Of a stretch of 64,000 bases of DNA, positions 56,401 to 64,000 are shown piece by piece. The stretch comes from Harmothoe impar (taxonomy: Eukaryota; Annelida; Polychaeta; Phyllodocida; Polynoidae), in assembly GCA_947462335.1 (NCBI GenBank), contig OX381710.1:31735004-31799003 (forward strand), read 5' to 3'. Position numbers and translations under genes: made by a program. The notes beneath the pieces were generated by a model. That model was not told where the DNA came from and did not search any database. It saw only the letters and a program-made list of their open reading frames with translations. Position 1 is the first letter of the stretch. Every line of letters begins with the position of its first letter.

Positions 56401-59400
56401 TGTGACACTATTAAAGGGTAAGTGAATATATATCATCCCAGCAAATTAGTATGGTACTGTGTGAGGATGTGTGATGCTTGTTCTATAGCACTGTAGCTTT
56501 TTAGGATTACACATCATAGCATAGTAACTATTTCAAAAAGGTTGTGTAAACATATTGCGACCCCTCGGGGATGGGATGGGAAATTTCGCCCAACCCCCCG
56601 TTGTTAGTGTGATAATACACATTTGCTGGGATGAGGCTTGCTGGTGCACAGATCCTACCTGTAAATCTACTTTAAAATTACTGCGTATCATGCATTGTCT
56701 ATTCTATGTTGAGATATACCCTCGGAAACCAAGAGCGTAAGGATAGGGTCATGGTGATAGGGACGTGTTTGGTATATTATGGTTCAACACTGTTTAGTTA
56801 TATTTCTTCAATGTCCCCAACCCTACTCATATGGTATTCAGTTTGTCATAGTGGACCCTGGAAAGCGGTACTAATATTAGAAATGTGCAACTATCTATTT
56901 CTGGTGTCATAGTGTCCAAAGGTTATGGGATATGTCAGTTTACGTATAATATCAAAGTAGTTCGGCTAGCAAGAAGAAATCCCCTCACATAACAAGAAAT
57001 TGTATCTTTCACGCATCAGTGCAATTGTATCATAATATCATCCTATGTATTTCCAGTTGGCATTCAGTACTTGGAATTCAGATGCACTTCAAATTATGAT
57101 TAGTAGTTTATCTTAGTATTACACGGGGTAACGGTTAGGTGACAATGTGCATGCATTGACTCAGCTTTAGACCACCATTTTGAAGATTTTTGTAAAGGAA
57201 TTTAGTTCTGTGGATTAGCAATAATCTCTCGCATATGCAATAAACTATCGCTAAAGAAACGATTCCCTTAACAACTGAACATTACAGCCTAGGTGAACCT
57301 GTAAAATATCCTACTAGTAGTTCATGGTTTTCCAGTAGTGCTTGCTCTCCGCATGGTGTAGACTGTCTTGCTGTACACTTGTAGTGGGTTCGCATGATAT
57401 AGAGAATGCAATTTTTCTAGGGCAATGTAATGCTTGTGTACTAATTTATGTTTAATATTGCTGTCACTAACAATGTTCAGACTATTTTTTAATCTTTACA
57501 AATTACCTTATTCTGCACCCAAGACGGCGGTCTATGTCTTACAATGAACTTCCTGCATATTAAAATGTTATACAGTGTATGTGTAATATTAAGAGATCTA
57601 TCTTTAAATGAGTTCATTATGTTCAGTGAGATGGGTAATGTCGTTTGTTTTGCAAGTGAACATATATCACCAACTCTGTAGCCTACATGTATTAACATTG
57701 ATAATAGTTGTAATAGTGAATTTCCTCCAAACGCCCAATCCCTATCCCCATAATTATGTAAATCTCAACCAATTAAGTGGAGAAAAGTTAACGATATAAA
57801 GAAGATCATTCCCAACCGACACCAAATCTTCTACCTCTAGACCTTTAGATTAAATATCCATTTCAGATGCAGCCAATAACGATGCTGTAGGGGAGACCCT
57901 GGAGATGGGTAGGGCCCGGATAGATAACTACAGGGCCCACGCTAGTCCCGTGTACATGTGTCTGACGAGTGACGACCCCCTCTTCAAGGCCTTCCTCTAC
58001 GCACGTGCCGCCGAGAAACTGGCCTACAGTGATCCCATATTCAAGGTACAGGACCAGGTCTAGAATTTTGAAAAAGGGGGTAGGGGCTGTTGTTTAAAAT
58101 AATCACTCAATATATTTTACATTGAAAGAAAATGCACCTTTTGGGCAAACAAAGGGGCGTGCGCCGCGTCCGCCCTGTTAATCCGCGGCTGAAGTATAGG
58201 TGCTTCCCCTTGATGCGACAATCGCACCTTTTCTTGTGGTGTTTTAGTTAGATTAAAGTGTTTAGAGGATAGCCTCATTCCACGCCATGCACTTTCTTTA
58301 AGTTGTAATCTTTAACTTTACTTTATAGGATGACTATGAGGAGTTAAGTCAAAACTGCAAGACATTCGCCGTCCAAATACTGGACGAGTGCCGGACCACA
58401 GAGGAGGTAAGGCCCATGTAAAACATAACCCTTTAAGGCGAAATCCTAGTATCTCAAATTAGCATATAAACCGCCACTAGTTTCCCTGAATTATCCTTAT
58501 ATAAAGGGCCGCGCAGTGCTGCTTTTAGTATGCTATGCCCTTGGTCGTCAAGATGCATTAATCCGGCCCCTGGCGATTTTACTCACCAAATCCGCAGTTA
58601 TGACATTGTTTGACCCTTGCACTGTTAGAAGTAAGTAGTGTTCCTGTACAGCAACTGTTGGGGGCAACTTTGGTTCCAGTAAATTCTGCTGTAGACCTAC
58701 AGTAGAATCTACTGTAGACGCAGACCTGAGTTCTAAAAAGGCTCACATATTCAACATCTTGGAGATTTGAACCCTCATGTTCCAATCCATAGTCCTGAAC
58801 CATGACCACTACACCAGTGAATCCATGTCAGGTGCATTGAAACACCTCCTACTTATGTGTGAATGGTAATGAGGTCAACACAGGATCCCTGGGGACAATT
58901 TTAGAACTAGACTTTTCATGTCTTATGGGTTAATATGAAAATTACTAATAAATACACACTAACATACGAGTCTCCAATACAGCTATTTTTATCAGACCCC
59001 TTTAGCACTCCCAGGAATGAGATGCCCGGTCTGCGTGGTCAGAGCATCAAAGATGGTGGAGTTGTTATTATTGCTCCAACAGAGAAGGCAAGATTGCCTT
59101 ATTTCTAGTGACTTGTGAATGCTTAAATTTACACATGATGATCATGAGCAATTAACAAGGCTGTAACTATTCATTGTTTGATGTAAAACCCACAGACTAG
59201 TGAGAAATATGGGTTTTGTGATTTCATGGTGATGCCCGTAACACACTGCCACTGATGCCCGTAACACATTGTCAGTCCATGAAAGTGATGCTCCGTAACA
59301 CAATTCTTTTGGTGTATATACATGTGCAGGCAGGATCACAGCAGCCAGGGGTAATGTAGCACTGGCCCCTCTCACCCTTCCAACTCAGACAAAACAGGTC

Positions 59401-62400
59401 CTATTAACATGGTTGGGGACAGCATTGGGCAGGGTCAAACACATCACAGTGGCCATGGCAGCGCTATTTTGAACTCCCTACAGGCTATGGCCTGTACCTA
59501 CAAATATTTCCATTGATAACTACTGAAAATACAATAAAGCTATCAAGCTATGGCACATATCCCCGTGGACAGGGCATCACAGAAAAGTGTTACGGGCATC
59601 ACAACAAATACTTTGATATGTGGCAAGGGCATCACTCATTAGTTCTAAGATGTCCAATACAGTGAATTTAGCCTCCTATTGCAGTGCAATTACTATCCAG
59701 ATTGTTTGTATTGATATTCAAGTCATACATACTGAATTGTACAACCTGCCAACCTCCATAACACCCTCAAAACTAACCAAAACAAGCCTCCATTCAACCT
59801 GCCATCCGCCATCTTTGATGCTCTGACCACGCAGACCGGGCATCTCATTCCTGGGAGTGTTTAGGAAGGGTGTAGTGATATTATCAGCAGAGCCCGCAGG
59901 CTAACCTGGCTATTATGGTGGAACTATTTCTCCAAGTGTACCAAACCATTCTGTAGTGAAAGGACTATGGCTCATGCTGTGAGTCTCTGTCAAGTGGCAC
60001 TCAAGGCCTGACCTGTCCGGTGTTCAATCAGGTGAGACAGTGTAAACCACCTGGCTGACTGCTGCCTCTCACCCGTGAGGGTAGTGGGGGATTCAGATAC
60101 ATTTGTTTGTCCAGCACTCTATGTTAATGCAATCCTAGGTGGAGTGAAAGAGTTTCACAGGGTCAGGTGAGACGGAGATGACCAATTGGGGTCTTATAAG
60201 TGGTCAGAGAGGGTCATTGAGTGAGTAGTCCTATTGATCAGTCCCAATAGACAGTAACCATGAATTGCAGACCCTAATATATATATATATATATAGGTCA
60301 GTGTCCCCCCTCTGATTTGCTAATAATTAGGGCGGACTACTTTCCTGTAGGTGGACAGGGTCAATACAAGAATATTTATCAGCATAGTGTGCGGCTCTCT
60401 CTTTGTTCTAATGTATCAACCTCGCCAAATGATAATAAATGTACTAATAAGGACTGAACTACCATTAGTTGGAGTGCAATCTTTATTGCCCCATAGATGT
60501 TTTTCAAAGTAAATTTTACTATCTTTCATGCAGATTGTTGAGATACACTGGTCTTATCCTCTGCATATTTTCAATAGTAACATTTCAGTGTACCAAAATA
60601 TATTATACTTTAGAATTGCATCAGGAGAAATGTAGTTTGTGTGAGAGTTTCCTGCCGGGACTGGAACTGCTGACCCTCAGACTACATCTCCCACGGCTCT
60701 ACCAACTGAGCTAGAGGGGCAATCACTTATATGTAGCCTGCATCAATAGGCTTTTGAAAAGATCAGGTCATATTTGGGCTGTGTAGTATGGTACTCCCTC
60801 CAACCTCTCTGCCCTCTCTCCCTCTGGTTGCTGGCTATGGGATTCGAACCTGCATCTACAGTAACAGAATTGTATGTGTACAGCAAAAGTTGCTGTATTA
60901 TCTTTTACAGCTAAAGTACTGTATAGTTACAGCACATATTGCTGTTCACGAACAACAACTTTTTACAGTGTGGGTTTTGCCTCATATATAGGGTCGGCAT
61001 GATGCATGAATGCATGAATGCAGCTCTGGTATTTATGCATCCTGGGGACGGATAAAGGACATCGTCCACCAACGTACCATGTGGCCATTGATAATAAACT
61101 AATAACACAATAATATGTACCTCTAACAATGGCTGATAAATCGTCGTTTTCCATTGTTATAGACTACATCACAAAGAAATACACTATATCTCCTCTGTTT
61201 AGGTTCGTCTCCTGTTGGCCCAGCCTCACGATTTTAAGGAGACGGAGGTCGCATCCTCAGGCGTCTACCCTAGACTGGATCTTGCAATCGCATTTGAAAT
61301 GAAGGAGGTATGTTTCATACATGTATAGGACTTCCATGAATAAGTGTTGCTTAATCTTGTAATATGTTAAATGTAACATTATAGACCAGCAATGAACGTC
61401 CCGGTTTCCGTGCACAACCTAAATTATACTGAGCTTAAAGAATGATAAAATGAATCAATATTGTACACAAATCACTTTTAGCCTGTATCGTAACCCCATA
61501 AACGTGATTTTGCAATTGCTTCGCCTAGATTCACATTAACCAGTTGAAGTCATTCGGGCCTAAATTGCGACATATAACATTATGCTATGTATTGGTTGAG
61601 AGAGATCGTTTTGCATCTCAATGAGGACCAAAGAAGAAAAAACATATCACGAACGCATTTTTAAATCACCAAATGAGTAAATTCAACAATAAAAAGGGAG
61701 AAAAAATCTCAAAAACTGATGGCTTTACATGTGTGTGCTACTCACAGTTCATCGTCCACAAGAACTGCCAACAAGTGCTGCAGAACATCTGGACCCTGGA
61801 GCACCCCAACATCATGTGGATGCCCATGGCCTTAAGGATCCTCTACTTCATCCCACACCTGCTGCTGCTGCCCTTCGTCTACCTCATCTACTTTTTCGCC
61901 CCCTGTGCTCCCTTCCTTAACTACTGGAAGGCTCCGATGAATAAGTTCCTTGGTGACCTGGTGTCTTACCTCACCTTCGTTGGACTGCTGTTTTACACCA
62001 TTGTCAACTCAGATGTAAGTGCCATGTGTGAAACCACATATTTTATTCTATTTGTAGGCTGTATTAAGAATAATATTTGATCTCAACTAAGTTATTTAAA
62101 ATGATTTTAGTTACTATGCCGGGGAGTGTTTCCTTGTTGATGTACATCAAGAATCAATCATAGAAGTATTGAGTCCATTTTGCTCATCGATTCATTGACT
62201 GTTTCTGGTAGTTCTTACATTGCATGCAATTAACACATTTTAGTTATCACGTAATAATCTAATTGACATAATATTATCTACATAATCAAAATCAAATTCA
62301 TCATCAGTATTACCTGCATGACAGACTTTATGAATACAACTCTCTCTCTATATAATTTCTATCCGATTTCTATCATTGCAGCTCTCAGTTCAGGCGCTAA

Positions 62401-62926
62401 AGACGAGGGCGCCGACCATTAACAACGGCGTGGACGTGGTGCTGTGGGTGTGGATCCTGAGCTACCTGTGGGACCACGTCAAACTCTGGTACTTCGCAGG
62501 TATCAAACCCTACATGAAGGACTGGTGGAACATATACACCCTAGCCATGACCCTGGTCTTCCTCACCTCCATAGCCGCCAAGGGGGCCTCCTACTTCTTC
62601 GTGTTGAGAAACGGTTCCTCGTATGAGTCTGAGAGTCGGGACTATTGGAATTGGGACGACCCTATGCTGGTCTCAGAGGCCTTCTACTCGTTTGGAGTGA
62701 TTTTGGCCTTTGGTCGCATCCTTCAGTTGTTCACAGTGAGTCAAATTTTCGGACCCCTGCAGTTGTCTCTGGGTAGGATGATGACGGACATGTTTCAGAT
62801 GTTGACCTTTATCATGATCGCCATATTTGCCTTTGCTGCTGGCATGTCCCGGCTGTACATCTACTATGCAGGGGCGGTGCGGATACGTGGTGGTACCACT
62901 GACACCCAGCCTGAATTCTTCAAAGA
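50408..62926 (+). CDS. TRPC-type cation channel gene, 5' portion, nine exons; gene span
   Basis: Family knowledge: TRPC channels are tetrameric, receptor-operated Ca2+/Na+-permeable plasma membrane channels gated by phospholipase C signalling (diacylglycerol). Seen: nine exons with compatible phases (1709 nt, 569 complete codons). They encode four ankyrin-like repeats, the linker-helix (TRP_2) region with CRTTEEVRLLL, pre-S1 with APC, S1 to S5, and the S4-S5 linker FGPLQLSLGRMM that is diagnostic of TRPC. The pore, S6 and TRP box are beyond 62926. Sequence resembles vertebrate TRPC3/6/7 in the N-terminal domain, but the S2-S4 region is divergent, so I do not assign a paralogue. Exons follow. 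Confidence 0.9.
50630..50875. repeat. array of alternating GACTCCCTT and AAGGGAGTC motifs
   Basis: At least eight copies of the 9-bp word or close variants in both orientations within 245 bp (e.g. GACTCCCTTAAGGGAGTC, a perfect 18-bp palindrome, at 50738-50755). This gives a multi-hairpin structure. Origin unknown. Confidence 0.8.
52268..52430. mobile_element. dispersed MITE-like element, diverged copy
   Basis: TATGCTCTTTATCGTCATGATGCA matches the left arm of the family. The remainder, with two more ATGATG words, is degenerate. Confidence 0.5.
53583..53744 (+). CDS. TRPC exon 2: N-terminal region and first ankyrin helix
   Basis: 54 codons, phase 0/0. VGPMDGKGMDSTMELASMGS, then LPTAEAELLRVVKAGEVDEL and FEHLR. 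It matches the TRPC3/6/7 entry helix (TAEEERFLDAAEYGNIPVVR type). Confidence 0.9.
53979..54192 (+). pseudogene. partial duplicate of TRPC exon 3 with stop (decoy exon)
   Basis: 54139-54183 repeats the start of exon 3 (M-T-P-S-A-N-V-N-V-I-D-Y-R-G-L) after a matching acceptor (CCATCCAG versus CCATGCAG), then diverges to TTT ATA TAG. Upstream intron sequence is duplicated too (53979-54026 with 54206-54247, 54110-54138 with 54240-54269). Inclusion would truncate the protein. No downstream donor was identified. Confidence 0.8.
54270..54466 (+). CDS. TRPC exon 3: ankyrin repeats 1-2
   Basis: Phase 0 in, 2 out. MNPGVNVNVIDYRGLTPLSI, then AVCAEQTDMVDALLVHKD and DAMLHAVSGSNLPIMERLL. Ankyrin-type helix pairs in TRPC register. 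Confidence 0.93.
54806..54966 (+). CDS. TRPC exon 4: ankyrin repeat 3-4
   Basis: Phase 2 in, 1 out. AALQGVNVDAPFESSDFPSY, then MSPLMLACHNNDYELVRLLL and RHGLNLIDENMGD. Corresponds to TPIILAAHCQKYEVVHMLL of TRPC3. The HCxCxxC-like metal motif that should follow is not seen. Confidence 0.92.
54967..57866. other. 2.9-kb TRPC intron, nothing recognised
   Basis: AT-rich unique sequence. A missed small exon cannot be excluded. Confidence 0.45.
57867..58045 (+). CDS. TRPC exon 5: start of TRP_2 linker domain
   Basis: Phase 1 in, 0 out. TLEMGRARIDNYRAHASPVY, then MCLTSDDPLFKAFLYARAAE and KLAYSDPIFK. Matches [23 protein letters not shown] of TRPC3. Confidence 0.95.
58329..58406 (+). CDS. TRPC exon 6: TRP_2 domain
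   Basis: 26 codons, phase 0/0. DDYEELSQNCKTFAVQILDE, then CRTTEE. Counterpart of [25 protein letters not shown] in TRPC3. Confidence 0.95.
58428..58580. mobile_element. dispersed MITE-like element, rearranged copy
   Basis: AACCCTTTAAGG at the left, then ATAAAGGGCC.. GCTATGCCCTTGGTCGTCAAGATGCATTAAT. The order of arms differs from the intact copies. Confidence 0.5.
58764..58820 (-). mobile_element. tRNA-derived SINE-like head
   Basis: On the minus strand, an A box TGGTGTAGTGG (58806-58816) and a B box GGTTCAAATC (58764-58773) have tRNA-like spacing. No paired acceptor stem, so not a functional tRNA. Confidence 0.55.
59001..59864. mobile_element. non-autonomous DNA transposon, 51-bp perfect TIRs, TTTAG target duplication
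   Basis: 59006-59056 is the exact reverse complement of 59809-59859 (ends CACTCCCAGG). TTTAG flanks both sides (59001-59005, 59860-59864). Subterminal GTGATGCCC / GATGCCCGTAACAC words repeat on the left and appear inverted on the right (GTGTTACGGGCATCAC near 59588). No transposase ORF. Superfamily not assigned; a 5-bp duplication narrows it. Confidence 0.9.
60277..60296. repeat. AT dinucleotide microsatellite
   Basis: About ten TA repeats between TAA and AGGTC. Confidence 0.85.
60655..60720 (-). mobile_element. tRNA-derived SINE-like sequence
   Basis: Minus strand from 60720: GCCCCTC, then A box TAGCTCAGTTGGTAGAGC (60696-60713) and B-box-like GTTCCAGTCCCGG (60655-60667). The 3' side does not pair with the 5' acceptor strand, so a tRNA-related retroposon head rather than a tRNA gene. 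Confidence 0.6.
60984..61090. mobile_element. dispersed MITE-like element, short copy
   Basis: GGCATGATGCATGAATGCATGAATGCAGC followed by TATTTATGCATCCTGGGGACGGATAAAGGACAT in inverted register. Same family as 30183-30310. Confidence 0.6.
61203..61307 (+). CDS. TRPC exon 7: TRP_2 domain end
   Basis: 35 codons, phase 0/0. VRLLLAQPHDFKETEVASSG, then YPRLDLAIAFEMKE; matches SRVKLAIKYEVKK of TRPC3. Confidence 0.95.
61748..62014 (+). CDS. TRPC exon 8: pre-S1 helix and S1
   Basis: 89 codons, phase 0/0. FIVHKNCQQVLQNIWTLEHP, where HxNCQQxLxxIW is a TRPC signature. Then comes a hydrophobic helix (ILYFIPHLLLLPFVYLIYFF), APC, and S1 (LVSYLTFVGLLFYTIVNSD). S1 is followed here by a splice site. Confidence 0.97.
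62382..62926 (+). CDS. TRPC exon 9: S2 to S5 (gene continues off window)
   Basis: Phase 0 in, 2 out (donor AAAGA|GTGAGT). S2 VVLWVWILSYLWDHVKLWY; S3 from WWNIYTLAMTLVFLTSIAAK; S4 SEAFYSFGVILAFGRILQLF; linker FGPLQLSLGRMMTDMF; S5 LTFIMIAIFAFAAGMSRLYI. The exon ends TQPEFFKE-like, just before the expected pore helix. Confidence 0.96.
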
Positions 62927-64000
62927 GTGAGTACCTTCTATAGTCTTATACCTAAGCTAGAATAATTATATTCAGCACAACAGTGGAAATATGACCACTC
63001 GAGTAAATTTGGTTCTAATTAATAAGTCATGAAAAATTAAGTAAAATCCCGTTTTAATAGGTCTTAATGCCATGCATAATTTGTGAGGAGATTGGTTACC
63101 CAAACTACTGACACCATTACTTCAATTTGATACATGTGGGCATTTTATAATGAAAATATAAATATCAGGAAATCACAAAAAGGGACGAGAACCAAGTTTG
63201 AGTGACCTATGAAATCGTAGAAGTATTAGCATGAAGGCTTTATATATGCATGTACATGTTTCATGTTCAAATTGGGCATTTGAATGTCCTTATGGTCCCT
63301 ACAGTGTCGGTTTAGATATGTGCTTCCCATTTCCTTTTAAACTAAAAGTGACTGAAACTCTTTCTAATTGTATAATTCACTAGCCAAACACAACTCTAGC
63401 ACCAGTATGAGAAGTGCCTCCAATCATAGAACGGGATTGGAAACAGCTATTGTAAGACATCTCGTAGACGCGTACATAATGACTGTATTATGGTTACAGT
63501 TCTGTCGCCTGCTAAAATGGGCCATTTGGCAATGTTTATACTACTTACAATAATCGTTGACTTTCGCCGCGGTGTTTAATAGGCTAAAGCAACAGTCACA
63601 CCGTCAATATTTGTTTGGTTTTAGCAATGAACACAAACATCTACACAATACATCATACATCATATAGGGCAATAAGGCATATTGTTATCATAATGATATC
63701 ATAATTATAATGATAGAACCTGGATCATGCATTGTGAAGTCATTAGCTGTTGGCCGATGCTATCCGCACGCCACAGGCGTGCGAATAGCGGCCGCTATTC
63801 GCACGCCCACAGGGTGCGAATAAGAGCCCTTATTCCCACACTAGGTAGGGTCTGCATTATACTTCTTATTCCCACACCATATAGGGTGTGCAACACAGTT
63901 CTTATTGGCACCCTATCCTATACTTGTAGTCCTATGGGGTGGCAATCGGGGTGTGAATTAGGGCCATTATTCACACCCTATATAGTGTGTGAATTGGAAT
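62927..64000. other. TRPC intron to window end
   Basis: No further exon recognised before the edge. The pore exon must lie beyond. The last 245 bp are a palindrome array. Confidence 0.5.
63755..64000. repeat. array of imperfect palindromes (TATTCGCACGCC .. GGGTGCGAATA type)
   Basis: Successive hairpins about 30-50 bp each: 63761-63787, 63795-63822, then diverged units with TTATTCCCACAC / GGGTGTG ends up to the edge. Contains an 18-bp perfect palindrome (63783-63800) with a GCGGCCGC core. Probably continues past the window. Confidence 0.75.

Larger units (their letters stand above)
58407..61202. other. 2.8-kb TRPC intron rich in mobile elements
   Basis: Contains a MITE fragment (58428-58580), a tRNA-derived SINE-like piece (58764-58820), an 854-bp TIR element (59006-59859), an AT microsatellite (about 60277-60296), a second tRNA-like piece (60655-60720) and another MITE copy (60984-61090). 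Confidence 0.7.

Noticed and set aside
60840..60850. GGATTCGAACC, a minus-strand B-box-like word
   Set aside because: No matching A box; may be a decayed SINE but not supportable.

Overview
This is animal nuclear DNA: coding exons flanked by GT-AG introns, AT-rich introns full of small inverted-repeat elements, and tRNA-derived SINE-like pieces. No operons, plasmid or viral genes are visible. The proteins are clearly metazoan but diverged from vertebrate orthologues, and introns are short to medium, so I infer a non-vertebrate bilaterian (a marine invertebrate such as a lancelet, hemichordate, echinoderm or mollusc). The sequence alone does not settle which.

Region 1-42803 holds the 3' three-quarters or more of one large gene on the + strand, BLTP1 (KIAA1109 / tweek / lpd-3), a bridge-like lipid transfer protein. 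I could follow 52 consecutive exons from 1419 to the stop codon at 42801-42803. Intron phases agree at every junction, and the exons total 13308 nt (4435 codons plus stop). The N-terminal exons lie upstream of the window. Two further candidate microexons (21 nt with a GC-AG intron, and 12 nt) would keep the frame. Introns carry several non-autonomous DNA-transposon-like repeats and a large 29-bp minisatellite.

Region 42804-50200 is 3' UTR and intergenic sequence. It opens with a tandem repeat whose first unit contains the BLTP1 stop codon.

Region 50408-62926 holds the 5' two-thirds of a TRPC-type cation channel gene on the + strand: ankyrin repeats, the TRP_2 domain, then S1 to S5. The pore, S6 and TRP box lie beyond the right edge. 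An upstream partial duplication of one ankyrin exon forms a decoy exon with a stop. The last 250 bases are a run of imperfect palindromes.

The two genes are not a pathway unit as far as the sequence shows. Their adjacency does recall the vertebrate neighbours TRPC3 and KIAA1109 and may be an ancient linkage. I found no undescribed multi-gene system here. The notable items are microexons, the exon-fragment duplication, repeat families and the linkage.
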